A stretch of DNA of 64,000 bases from Cyclobacteriaceae bacterium YHN15. Its GTDB lineage: Bacteria > Bacteroidota > Bacteroidia > Cytophagales > Cyclobacteriaceae. The stretch spans positions 85,226 through 149,225 of the forward strand of contig RKQB01000011.1 in the NCBI GenBank assembly GCA_003797895.1, given 5' to 3'. Each line of letters opens with the position of its first letter. The stretch's first letter is position 1. Below the pieces are notes generated by a model. The model was not told where the DNA came from. It searched no databases and saw nothing but the letters and a program-made list of their open reading frames with translations. The position numbers were made by a program, and so were the translations under genes. This document shows positions 26,087-34,162 of the stretch, piece by piece.

Positions 26087-26563
26087 TTACCTTATTTTTT
26101 GATGCTCCTCCCAAAGTTCAGCAGGCCTTTCGGAAATTGCCTGCACCCAGATTCCTGTGAATTTGGGAATATTCTCTTTGACCCTAAAAGTTAGAATCAC
26201 AAAACAATCCACACAATATTGATAATCCAGCCTATAAATAGGCTCTTCCAATGCAGCATTGGGTACATAAATCCCCAATAAATTTATTTCCTTTCTATCC
26301 TGACAAATGAGATTGATTTTCCTTTTCTCATTTTCCCAATTCTGACGTACTATTTCATCTCTTAACCCTTTGGATAATCTTTCATCCACTGAGTAAGGAA
26401 AATCAATCAAACTTTCAGGTTCCTGAATATTGTCCAGAATAATTCTAGCTTCTTTTTCTGCCAGGGATTCTATACTTTTTCCCCCGCAGGATATCATCAC
26501 AAAGCCAAGAATTAGGTGAAGCAGCAAATACCTCATTTTCGAATTTTTTATGGTTTCTTTCAA
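26087..26563 (-). CDS. small lipoprotein, paralogue of the previous gene
   Basis: A 158-residue protein (or 149 from an internal ATG at 26536) with lipobox MISC. It shows the same layout as its downstream neighbour: KEARIILDNIQEPESLIDFP, INLICQD, LDYQYCVDCF and GIWVQAISERPAEL align with corresponding blocks there. An extra CVDC pair occurs where the other has a single Cys. No function is recognised. It lies 39 bases upstream of its paralogue, on the same strand, and 41 bases downstream of the yraN-type gene, so the three may form one transcript. Confidence 0.72.
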   Translation of the reverse strand: MKETIKNSKMRYLLLHLILGFVMISCGGKSIESLAEKEARIILDNIQEPESLIDFPYSVDERLSKGLRDEIVRQNWENEKRKINLICQDRKEINLLGIYVPNAALEEPIYRLDYQYCVDCFVILTFRVKENIPKFTGIWVQAISERPAELWEEHQKIR

Positions 26564-26604
26564 CCCAAAAATAATTTATTTGACCATACCCTCAAGGTAA
26601 AAAA

Positions 26605-26961
26605 TCAATAAAAAGCATCCTCAAACTGTCTGAAATTCAAATTGCCATTTTTATCCCTATAGACCCCCACAATATCGAAACGGATATCGTGATGCCAGTC
26701 TTTTTCATGAATATATTGGTCAGCTGCCTTAACAATTAGCTTGCGTTTGGTATAATCCACAAATTCCTCAGCAAACCCGAATCCTGTTCCACTTCTGTAT
26801 TTAACCTCCACAAAAACCAACAAACCTTTGAATTTAAAAATAAGGTCTATTTCTGCATGTTTGTAACGGTAATTGGCTTCCAAAAACTCATACCCTTTCC
26901 CTGTCAGCCATTCTTTGGCCAACTCTTCGGCCTGCTTTCCTTTTTCATTATGTTCTGCCAT
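26605..26961 (-). CDS. YraN/UPF0102-family endonuclease-like protein
   Basis: A 118-residue protein with the full UPF0102 pattern: an N-terminal G-x-x-A-E-x-x-A-x-x-x-L helix (KGKQAEELAKEWL), then N-x-R-x-x-x-A-E-I-D-L-I and V-F-V-E-V-K-x-R. The last two provide the D...E-x-K residues of a PD-(D/E)XK-type nuclease fold. The family is related to Holliday-junction resolvase-like nucleases, but its physiological role is not settled. The start is the ATG at 26961, and the gene is divergent from lipB. Confidence 0.9.
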   Translation of the reverse strand: MAEHNEKGKQAEELAKEWLTGKGYEFLEANYRYKHAEIDLIFKFKGLLVFVEVKYRSGTGFGFAEEFVDYTKRKLIVKAADQYIHEKDWHHDIRFDIVGVYRDKNGNLNFRQFEDAFY

Positions 26962-26974
26962 AAAAATATTTGTT

Positions 26975-26982
26975 TATTTTTG
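26975..26982 (+). promoter_or_regulatory. candidate -7 promoter element upstream of lipB
   Basis: TATTTTTG fits the Bacteroidota -7 consensus TAnnTTTG and lies ~75 bases upstream of the lipB start. No clear -33 TTG is seen at the expected distance, so this is weak. Confidence 0.25.
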
Positions 26983-27057
26983 AAAAATTGATTTAAAAAA
27001 TCAGGGGTTTCTCCTCGCCAAAAAAAGAACCAAAACGGAAAGAATGGCGTTCCTTCA

Positions 27058-27792
27058 ATGCAATTCGGAAAAACTGTGAATCAAGTTATCAATAAATCAG
27101 TAAAATTTCTAGACTTAGGGACTAAAGATTACAAAGAAACCTGGGATTTTCAGGAAAATATTTTTGCCCAAATCGTTGAAAAGAAAATACAGAACAGAAA
27201 ACTTCCAACCGAAGGGCAATTGCTTACAGAAAATTACCTCTTGTTTGTCGAGCATCCCCATGTCTACACTTTAGGGAAAAGTGGCGAACTTTCCCACCTG
27301 CTTCTTGATGAAAAGGGATTAAGTGAAATGCAGGCTACTTTTTACAAAATTAACCGCGGTGGGGACATTACCTATCATGGTCCTGGCCAACTGGTAGGCT
27401 ACCCCATAATAGACCTTGAAAACTTCTTTACGGACATTCATAAATACTTAAGGTTACTGGAAGAATCCATTATCCTTACTTTGGCTGAATATGGTATTGA
27501 AGCAGGAAGGATTGAAGGCTTAACTGGCGTGTGGTTGGACCCTGTAGAGCAAAAAAACCCCAGAAAAATATGTGCTCTGGGAGTAAAATCCAGTCGGTGG
27601 GTCACCATGCATGGATTTGCTTTCAATGTCAATGCCAATATTGAATATTTCAATAATATTGTCCCCTGTGGTATTCCTGATAAGGCGGTAACCTCAATGC
27701 ATTTAGAATTGGGCAGGCCTGTGGACGAGTCCGAGGTGAAAGGAAAAGTGAAAAAACATATTGCCGAGCTGTTTGAAATGGAGCTGTTTTAA
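27058..27792 (+). CDS. lipB: octanoyl-[ACP]:protein octanoyltransferase
   Basis: A 244-residue LipB. The conserved RGGDITYHGPGQLVGYPI motif (here NRGGDITYHGPGQ) is followed by KICALGVKSSRWVTMHGFAFNV and the catalytic Cys204 in VPCGIPD, with the partner Lys in ALGVK. The enzyme moves octanoate from acyl-carrier protein to lipoyl domains of 2-oxoacid dehydrogenases and the glycine cleavage system, the first step of lipoate synthesis. lipA is not in the window. Length is slightly above the ~213 residues of E. coli LipB because of an insertion near residues 40-60. Confidence 0.95.
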   Translation: MQFGKTVNQVINKSVKFLDLGTKDYKETWDFQENIFAQIVEKKIQNRKLPTEGQLLTENYLLFVEHPHVYTLGKSGELSHLLLDEKGLSEMQATFYKINRGGDITYHGPGQLVGYPIIDLENFFTDIHKYLRLLEESIILTLAEYGIEAGRIEGLTGVWLDPVEQKNPRKICALGVKSSRWVTMHGFAFNVNANIEYFNNIVPCGIPDKAVTSMHLELGRPVDESEVKGKVKKHIAELFEMELF

Positions 27793-27935
27793 GATTGGAA
27801 ATAGAATTGAAATAATCAAAAAAGGATATTGATGGAAATCAAGATACTGGGATATTGGGATCATTTTACTTTGCACTAAAGTCTCCCATCTCCTCGGTTA
27901 TTGAATCTTTCATATTATGTCTCAAAATTATAAAA

Positions 27936-28337
27936 ATGAAAAAAGATATTGATTTTCACCCGGTCACCGGGATAAAATTGGCCATTGCCAGAGAAGTGGT
28001 AAATGGAATTGAATCATGGGGGGTCTATATCATCAATCTTAACCTAATTGAACTGAACACAGTCATGATTACTTCCAAAGGATATGGAACAATTGACGGA
28101 GAGGAAAAAAAAACATCGGTTCTCCGACACATGATTCAGAAGTTGGGACAGGAATCAATAGCCAAAATAGAACCCATTGATCCGGATCTTTTTGTACTAA
28201 ACAATGAATACTGGGTGAGTTACTATATCCTGGACCAGATTTTTGACAAAAAGTTTGTTTTCAAGGCAGACTCCGTCAAAGATATAAACTTGCAATTCAT
28301 CGCTGAGCTGGAGTTGGAAGGAATACTAGCCTTGTAA
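27936..28337 (+). CDS. conserved hypothetical protein
   Basis: A 133-residue soluble protein, start chosen at ATG 27936 (MKKDIDFHPVTG). A longer frame from 27855 would begin inside a GATATTGG-type repeat and is less likely. It has no signal peptide or membrane helix. The sequence alternates short strands (GIKLAIAREVVNG, WGVYIINLNLIEL, VMITSKGYG) with helices (SVLRHMIQKLG) and an acidic C-terminus. It looks like a small single-domain alpha/beta protein, but I do not recognise the family. No operon partner: it is flanked by lipB upstream (143 bases) and the Kbp-like gene downstream (93 bases), all on the plus strand. Confidence 0.65.
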   Translation: MKKDIDFHPVTGIKLAIAREVVNGIESWGVYIINLNLIELNTVMITSKGYGTIDGEEKKTSVLRHMIQKLGQESIAKIEPIDPDLFVLNNEYWVSYYILDQIFDKKFVFKADSVKDINLQFIAELELEGILAL

Positions 28338-28430
28338 CCAAGGACAAAAATCACATAAACCCTGGGATATTTTAAGTATATTTAACTATTATTTAAAGGT
28401 TATAATTTACCACACCTAAACATTTATCAT

Positions 28431-28892
28431 ATGGGTATATTTTCATTTATCAAAGGAGCAGGTGCCAAAATTTTCGGAGGAAAAGAAAAAGAAGCGCCAA
28501 AAGAAGAAATTCCTGTGATCAGAGCCAACGCACTTCTTGATCACGTAAAAGGACTGGGCTTACCCTTCAAAAGACTTCGCATCAGCGTTAAAGGAAATGT
28601 TGTTACTGTTGAAGGTGAAGTGGAAAAACAGGAACAGGCTGAAAAGATTGTTTTGGCCATCGGTAATGTTGAAGGAGTAGAACAAGTGGATAATAAAATG
28701 GAAGTAGTTGAACCAGCTCCTGAAGCTCAGTTTCATACCGTGGTGAGCGGGGACAATCTTTCCAAAATTTCCAAAAAGTTTTATGGAGACCCTAACAAGT
28801 ACAATATTATTTTCGAGGCCAATAAGCCCATGTTGACCCATCCGGATAAAATCTATCCCGGACAGGTCCTAAGGATTCCTCCCTTAACTTAA
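28431..28892 (+). CDS. kbp: BON-LysM protein, Kbp (YgaU)-like
   Basis: A 153-residue protein with the same architecture and length as E. coli Kbp (149 residues). A short N-terminus (MGIFSFIKGAGAKIFGG) is followed by a BON domain (residues ~30-92: LPFKRLRISVKGNVVTVEGEV... IGNVEGVEQVDN) and a LysM domain (residues ~98-153: HTVVSGDNLSKISKKFYGDPNKYNIIFEANKP... YPGQVLRIP). E. coli Kbp binds potassium in the cytoplasm. Whether this homologue does the same is inferred from architecture only. No signal peptide is seen, which matches Kbp. A strong terminator follows. Confidence 0.9.
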   Translation: MGIFSFIKGAGAKIFGGKEKEAPKEEIPVIRANALLDHVKGLGLPFKRLRISVKGNVVTVEGEVEKQEQAEKIVLAIGNVEGVEQVDNKMEVVEPAPEAQFHTVVSGDNLSKISKKFYGDPNKYNIIFEANKPMLTHPDKIYPGQVLRIPPLT

Positions 28893-28901
28893 TAGGTTTT
28901 C

Positions 28902-28934
28902 AAAAAAAGCTTCGGTATCTCCGGAGCTTTTTTT
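28902..28934 (+). terminator. intrinsic terminator after the kbp-like gene
   Basis: AAAAAAAGCTTCGG pairs with CCGGAGCTTTTTTT around a short loop (one G-T pair) and ends in T7. It lies 10 bases after the stop. Confidence 0.85.
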
Positions 28935-29195
28935 GACATTAATCCAATAAGCAATTAGAAAAGGCTTGAAATTACATGATTTAAAAAAATATCCGTTTAA
29001 TAAGTTGAACAACTTTGGAGAATTTGTGCTTGCTGGATATATTGAAACATGAAAATTTCATAATCGGTAATAAATACGCCTTTCAATCGGTTTAAGGTTT
29101 TTGAAAAGGTAATGGTTTCATCAGACCATTTTTTAAGTATTTACCTCGAAAATTATTTAAAGATTGATTTATGTAAAACATATAATCAAATTATA

Positions 29196-29930
29196 ATGTC
29201 AGGTTTTTTCAACGAACTAGAAAATATTCTCTTTTTGGATATAGAAACTGCTTCTTTGGTAGCAGATTTTGATCTCCTGCCTGTAAGGCTAAAAGAAGAA
29301 TGGATCAAAAAGGAAAAGCACATCAAAATGAGAGAACAGGAAATCGAGGCAGGCTCTCTGTTCTTTGCCAGGGCCGGTATCTATGCTGAATTCGGAAAGG
29401 TCCTTTGTGTCGGTGTGGGATATTTCCATTCTATGGAGGAAAGTAGTAAACTGGAATTCAGAACCAAGAGTTTTTGTGAAGAAAATGAGTATGATACGCT
29501 GGCAGGATTTGTGGAACTGTTGGAAAAGAAGCCCTGGGTACTCTGTGCCCATAATGGGAAGGAATTTGACTTCCCCTATTTGAGCCGCAGGATTTTGATC
29601 AATAGAATTCCCCTACCTGAACCCTTACAAATAGCGGGAAAAAAGCCCTGGGAAGTCAGGCATTTGGATACACTTGAACTTTGGAAATTTGGGGATTACA
29701 AGCATTACACCAGGTTGGAACTGTTGGCTGCTATTTTTGACATCCCCACCTCTAAAGAAGGAATTGATGGTTCAATGGTCAATGAAGCATACTACCTTCA
29801 TGATAACCTCCAAGAGATACGGGAATACTGCCTTAAAGATGTATGGGTCACTGCCCAGGTGTATCTGGCTTTTCAGGGTTTTCCTCCGGACTTGGAGATT
29901 GAAATCGTGAATAAGGATGATTCCGAGTGA
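29196..29930 (+). CDS. PolB-type 3'-5' exonuclease (DEDDy)
   Basis: A 244-residue protein, start at ATG 29196 (MSGFFNEL). A longer frame from 29112 has no homologous look. Exo I is FLDIETA (Asp and Glu), Exo II is CAHNGKEFDFPYL, and Exo III is EYCLKDVWVT (Tyr-x3-Asp). Together they give the DEDDy set of the RNase H-like exonuclease superfamily, in the form annotated as predicted 3'-5' exonuclease related to the PolB exonuclease domain (PF10108). It is a stand-alone nuclease with no polymerase domain, probably acting in DNA repair or RNA/DNA trimming. The gene stands alone; a GATATTGG repeat tract begins just after its stop. Confidence 0.87.
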   Translation: MSGFFNELENILFLDIETASLVADFDLLPVRLKEEWIKKEKHIKMREQEIEAGSLFFARAGIYAEFGKVLCVGVGYFHSMEESSKLEFRTKSFCEENEYDTLAGFVELLEKKPWVLCAHNGKEFDFPYLSRRILINRIPLPEPLQIAGKKPWEVRHLDTLELWKFGDYKHYTRLELLAAIFDIPTSKEGIDGSMVNEAYYLHDNLQEIREYCLKDVWVTAQVYLAFQGFPPDLEIEIVNKDDSE

Positions 29931-29935
29931 ATTAT

Positions 29936-30017
29936 GGGTGTGGATATTGGTGGATAGTGATGGATATTGGTGGATATTAATGGATATTGTTTGATATTGG
30001 GATATTGGGATATTGGG
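29936..30017. repeat. GGATATTG-rich simple repeat tract
   Basis: The stretch is built from imperfect tandem copies of GGATATTG/GGATATTAAT/GGGATATT directly after the exonuclease gene. Related short runs occur between genes at about 27825-27862, 35825-35915 and 63757-63800. It encodes nothing that I can see. Confidence 0.75.
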
Positions 30018-30096
30018 AAAATATAGGGCAACCTTTTCGTTTTTGGTAGTTATTATTTTATTTATATTTTTAGTTTTTTAACTAAATTACCACATG

Positions 30097-30206
30097 TCAA
30101 TTCAAAATTCAACGTCTGTTATTTCAAAGTTTAGTTCTTGTTATTTCAAAATTCAATCCTTGTTATTTCAAAGTTTAGCTTGTGAAATTTCAAAATTCAG
30201 CTTAAA
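30097..30206. repeat. five-copy 22-bp tandem repeat before the DUF4143 ATPase gene
   Basis: Five consecutive 22-base units start at 30097, 30119, 30141, 30163 and 30185. Each has a TTTCAAA core (TTCAAA in the first unit). Units 1, 3 and 5 continue AATTCA, while units 2 and 4 continue GTTTAG, so two unit types alternate. The array ends 14 bases before the ATG of the downstream ATPase gene. The two-helical-turn period would place bound protein on one DNA face, which suggests an operator array, but no binding protein is known. Confidence 0.85.
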
Positions 30207-30220
30207 TTTGAAATAAAAAC

Positions 30221-31387
30221 ATGTTGATTTCTAGAGAAATAGTTTCTGCAATCAAGAAGATCTCCCCTAAGTATCCGATCCTTGCTCTGACCGGGCCAAG
30301 ACAATCCGGAAAAACCACTTTACTTAAAAGTTTATTCCCTGATTACAGGTATGTCAGCTTGGAAAATCCAGATAACAGGAACTTCGCAGAGTCAGATCCT
30401 AATGGGTTTTTCAAAGAATTTCATTCACGTGTCATTTTCGATGAGGTTCAGCGTGTCCCCGAATTGTTTTCCTATATCCAAAATATTGTTGATGACAGAA
30501 GCGGGGAAATGGGGATTTATGTCCTTTCAGGTTCGCAGAATTTCCACTTGATGCACAGCATCACCCAAAGCCTAGCCGGTAGAGTCGCAATTTTCAAATT
30601 GTTCCCATTTGATTTAAAGGAATTGAAAAATGTCGGATTAATGGGCGAGGACTATTTAAATTCGATCATTAAGGGATTTTACCCTGCTATTTATGACAGA
30701 GATATCCCCTCAAAGGTCTTTTATTCCAATTATATTCAAACTTACATCAACAGGGACATCAGTGAACTTGTTGCCATCAGAGACCTGAGGATTTTCCAAA
30801 ACTTTCTTGCTCTGTGCGCAACAAGAGCAGGGCAATTACTTAATCTGAATGCCTTGGCCAATGAATGCGGTATCAGTCAACCTACTGCTAAAACCTGGCT
30901 TTCTGCATTGGAACAAAGCTTCATTATATTTCAACTATATCCATACCACAAAAATTTCAATAAAAGGGTAGTCAAAACTCCTAAGCTTTACTTCTATGAC
31001 ACCGGTTTATTGTGTCATTTGCTCAAAATCAGCAAAACAGAAAGTTTACTGACCCACCCCATAAAAGGTGCACTGTTCGAAAACATGATGATTGCCGAGT
31101 ATGTAAAACAGATGCACCATCAAAGCAATCCACAGGACCTATGGTTTTGGCGGGACGCTGCAGGCAATGAAATTGACCTTATGGTCGACAAGGGCGACCA
31201 AATAGATATCATTGAATTTAAAGCTTCACAAACAATCAAAACCCAAATGTTTGATGGGCTGTCCAAATTTGAAGAAATCTCCCAAATCAAAAACTTAAAT
31301 AAATCACTGGTTTATGGAGGAACCACCTCTCAAAAAAGAAGTGCAGGAAACTTGGTTTCTTGGATGGAATTTGGAGTACCAACTTGA
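30221..31387 (+). CDS. AAA_14/DUF4143 ATPase
   Basis: A 388-residue protein of a family widespread and multi-copy in Bacteroidota. The N-terminal AAA-type domain has Walker A TGPRQSGKTTL (residues ~24-34), Walker B RVIFDEVQRVPELF and a sensor-like LSGSQNF. The C-terminal DUF4143 region carries a winged-helix segment (NECGISQPTAKTWLSALEQSFIIFQL) and a PD-(D/E)XK-like end (WRDAAGNEIDLMVD... IIEFKAS). The function of the family is not firmly known; mobility or selfish-element behaviour and DNA-related roles have been suggested. It stands alone behind the 22-bp repeat array. Confidence 0.9.
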   Translation: MLISREIVSAIKKISPKYPILALTGPRQSGKTTLLKSLFPDYRYVSLENPDNRNFAESDPNGFFKEFHSRVIFDEVQRVPELFSYIQNIVDDRSGEMGIYVLSGSQNFHLMHSITQSLAGRVAIFKLFPFDLKELKNVGLMGEDYLNSIIKGFYPAIYDRDIPSKVFYSNYIQTYINRDISELVAIRDLRIFQNFLALCATRAGQLLNLNALANECGISQPTAKTWLSALEQSFIIFQLYPYHKNFNKRVVKTPKLYFYDTGLLCHLLKISKTESLLTHPIKGALFENMMIAEYVKQMHHQSNPQDLWFWRDAAGNEIDLMVDKGDQIDIIEFKASQTIKTQMFDGLSKFEEISQIKNLNKSLVYGGTTSQKRSAGNLVSWMEFGVPT

Positions 31388-31450
31388 CACAAGCTTTTGA
31401 ATCAATTGAATCATAAACAGAAAAAATTGAAAGAATCAGATTTGGTAATT

Positions 31451-31810
31451 TTATTCCTTCCTTACATATACACTGATCCAATCGTACTGTTTACTTTTTA
31501 AAATCATCTTCTCATCATGAAATTCTACTTGATAAATAAGGATTTGAGCTCCATGAACTTCTTCCGACTCTCCTTCTATCTCAAATACTCCAACAAATCC
31601 ACTTTTCCCCTTCCTGCCCAAGAATTCTTTGGAACTTAAATCCGATTGGTAGAGTTTTCCTAAAAGCAATTCGCCCTTTTCGGAAATGCTTAAAACCAAA
31701 GGATTTTCCTGATCTATAGTCTGATAGATACCTTGAAAATTCTGGGGAAAAACAGCATGTTGCAGGGCAAAGCACAGAAAAAACAACAACATCAAAGTTT
31801 TTGAATTCAT
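31451..31810 (-). CDS. small secreted protein of unknown function
   Basis: A 119-residue protein with a clear signal peptide (LMLLFFLCFALQHAVFPQ). The mature domain of ~95 residues is beta-rich: NFQGIYQTIDQENPLVLSISEKGELLLGKLYQ, then GAQILIYQVEFHDEKMILKSKQYDWISVYVRKE. The pattern of an opening G-x-Y/W with short strands recalls DUF2147-like or lipocalin-like small periplasmic domains, but I cannot confirm a family. The gene is convergent with the DUF4143 ATPase gene (63 bases) and divergent from rnr. Confidence 0.65.
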   Translation of the reverse strand: MNSKTLMLLFFLCFALQHAVFPQNFQGIYQTIDQENPLVLSISEKGELLLGKLYQSDLSSKEFLGRKGKSGFVGVFEIEGESEEVHGAQILIYQVEFHDEKMILKSKQYDWISVYVRKE

Positions 31811-31966
31811 CTTTTTAAAGAGTAAAAATGATCATTATTCAATTAAAGCCTAAGTTAAAAAATTCATCCAATTCCAAAAGGATTTCATTAACTTTAATCA
31901 CAAATAACCAGGCCCATTTCCGACATATTAAGGGCCTGAAATTAAACAATTGGAAATAAAACTTTT

Positions 31967-34162
31967 ATGGGAAGAAAATCAAATAACAGAGGCCAGCAAG
32001 GAAAGAAAACTGGGGGCAAAGTGATGGACTCGGCACAGTTGGCACGTAAAATTCTCAACTTTTTGGACAATAATTTTGGTCAGGAATTCAATGCCAAGCA
32101 GATCATCAAAAAATTGGAAATAAGGGACTCCCTTACCAAAGGTGCGGTAGAGCCGGTAATGCACAAACTGGCAGCTGCCGGATCCATATCCAAAAGTCCA
32201 AGAAATTATTTTGCTTCCATTAAGGAACCTGAATTCATAGAGGGTGAAGTGGATTTTGTCAATCCCAGGTTTGCCTACATCCGTCCAGAAGCCAAATACA
32301 ATTTGGAAGAAGATATTCTCGTCAAAGAAGCGGATTTAAAGCATGCATTGGATGGAGATAAGGTCAGGGTGATGGTATATCCAAGCAAAGGAAATACTGG
32401 CAGAATAGAAGGGAAAGTCCTTGAAATCACAAAAAGACTACGGGATGAATTTGTGGGAAGGGTAGAAATATCTCCCCGTTATGCTTTTGTAATACCAGAT
32501 TTCAGAAAAATGCACCATGATGTATTTGTTCATAAAGGTGATCTGAACGGTGCTGAGCACAACCAAAAGGTAGTGGTCAAAATCTCCGAATGGCGGGAAG
32601 ATGACAAAAATCCCACCGGAAAGATTATACGTGTTCTGGGCAAGGCCGGTGAACATGAGGTAGAGATACACTCCATTATGGCAGAATTCGGTTTACCTTT
32701 TGAGTACCCTAAAGAGGTGGAAGAGGAAGCCAATGCCATTCCAGCCGAAATTCCCCGTTCTGAAATCAAAAACAGAAAGGATATGCGGGAGGTACCGACT
32801 TTTACCATTGACCCCTTCGACGCCAAGGATTTTGATGATGCCATCTCCTATAGAAAGTTGGATAACGGCAATTATGAAATCGGAGTGCATATTGCTGATG
32901 TAACTTACTATGTGAAACCCAAAACCGGTTTGGAAAGAGAAGCTTTTGACAGGGCTACTTCAGTTTATCTTGTCGACAGGACCATCCCCATGCTTCCGGA
33001 AAGGCTGAGCAATGGTTTATGTTCTCTAAGACCCAATGAGGATAAACTGACTTTTTCCTGCGTTTTTGAAATGGATGAAAATGCCGATGTCCTCAAGCAT
33101 TGGATCGGTAGGACCGTCACCCATTCCAACCGAAGGTTTGCTTACGAAGAGGCCCAGGAAAACATAGACAATCAAGAAGGGGATTTTTTCCAGGAATTGA
33201 CTCTACTCAACAGATTAGCCAAAAAACTCCGAAAGAGAAGGTTTGACAAAGGGGCAGTGAATTTTGAAACGGTGGAAGTAAAATTCAAACTGGATGAGAA
33301 AGGGACTCCTCTTGGATTGATGATCAAGGAGAGAAAGGATATCCATAAGTTGATTGAAGAATTTATGCTCCTTGCCAATCGAACCGTAGCTGAATTTATT
33401 TATGACCGTAATAAGGGAAAGGATACCTTTGTATATAGAATCCACGATAATCCGGATGCCGAACGACTGGAAACCTTTGCCAACTTTGCCAAAAAATTTG
33501 GACATGAAATAAAATTAGGAGAGGGCACAAGGGTATCCACCGCGCTTAATAAGCTGATGGATGAAATTGTCGGTAAACCCGAACAAAATGTGCTGGAACA
33601 GCTGGCAATCCGAAGTATGGCAAAGGCCAAATACACCACGGAACCCAAAGGTCACTTTGGATTGGCTTTCAAACATTATACACACTTTACCTCCCCTATC
33701 CGAAGGTACCCGGATATGATGGTTCACCGCCTGCTTCAGCACTATTTGGACGAGGGAAAATCACCGGATGCAGAAGCTTGGGAAGAAAAGTGCCTTCATT
33801 CCTCAGATAGAGAAAAAAGAGCCGCAGATTCAGAAAGAGCTTCCATCAAATACAAACAGGTAGAATATATGGCTCTGGCCGAGGAGAAAGATTATGAGGG
33901 GATTGTCACCGGAGTAACCGAGTGGGGTGTCTATGTGGAAATCACGGAAACCAAATGTGAAGGTATGGTGAAAGTCTCCGAAATGAATGACGATTATTAT
34001 GATTTTGATGAAAAAAATATGCGTCTGATTGGGACAAGAAATAAAAAAATCATCACTTTGGGAGACAAAGTCATGGTCAGGGTAGTTAACACTGATATTG
34101 ACAGAAGAACTATTGATTTGGAATTTGCCGACAATGAGCCAAAACAAAAAAGACGTAAATAA
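31967..34162 (+). CDS. rnr: ribonuclease R
   Basis: A 731-residue RNase II/R-family 3'-5' exoribonuclease. The order is a helical N-terminal segment with a basic start, two cold-shock/OB domains (~residues 90-235), the RNB catalytic domain with FTIDPFDAKDFDDAIS supplying the clustered catalytic aspartates, then a C-terminal S1 domain (YEGIVTGVTEWGVYVEI... GMVKVSEM) and a short basic tail. Length is shorter than E. coli RNase R (813) because the N- and C-terminal tails are reduced. It degrades structured RNA and takes part in rRNA quality control. Its stop lies inside the start of the polyprenyl synthase gene (29-base overlap). Confidence 0.95.
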   Translation: MGRKSNNRGQQGKKTGGKVMDSAQLARKILNFLDNNFGQEFNAKQIIKKLEIRDSLTKGAVEPVMHKLAAAGSISKSPRNYFASIKEPEFIEGEVDFVNPRFAYIRPEAKYNLEEDILVKEADLKHALDGDKVRVMVYPSKGNTGRIEGKVLEITKRLRDEFVGRVEISPRYAFVIPDFRKMHHDVFVHKGDLNGAEHNQKVVVKISEWREDDKNPTGKIIRVLGKAGEHEVEIHSIMAEFGLPFEYPKEVEEEANAIPAEIPRSEIKNRKDMREVPTFTIDPFDAKDFDDAISYRKLDNGNYEIGVHIADVTYYVKPKTGLEREAFDRATSVYLVDRTIPMLPERLSNGLCSLRPNEDKLTFSCVFEMDENADVLKHWIGRTVTHSNRRFAYEEAQENIDNQEGDFFQELTLLNRLAKKLRKRRFDKGAVNFETVEVKFKLDEKGTPLGLMIKERKDIHKLIEEFMLLANRTVAEFIYDRNKGKDTFVYRIHDNPDAERLETFANFAKKFGHEIKLGEGTRVSTALNKLMDEIVGKPEQNVLEQLAIRSMAKAKYTTEPKGHFGLAFKHYTHFTSPIRRYPDMMVHRLLQHYLDEGKSPDAEAWEEKCLHSSDREKRAADSERASIKYKQVEYMALAEEKDYEGIVTGVTEWGVYVEITETKCEGMVKVSEMNDDYYDFDEKNMRLIGTRNKKIITLGDKVMVRVVNTDIDRRTIDLEFADNEPKQKRRK

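Noticed and set aside
25795..26160. 121-residue plus-strand frame over the lipoprotein pair
   Set aside because: It is the shadow of two minus-strand genes that have lipoprotein signals and shared blocks; the plus-strand product has no such features.
30097..30206. possible CRISPR array
   Set aside because: The 22-bp units are directly adjacent with no unique spacers, and no cas genes are nearby.
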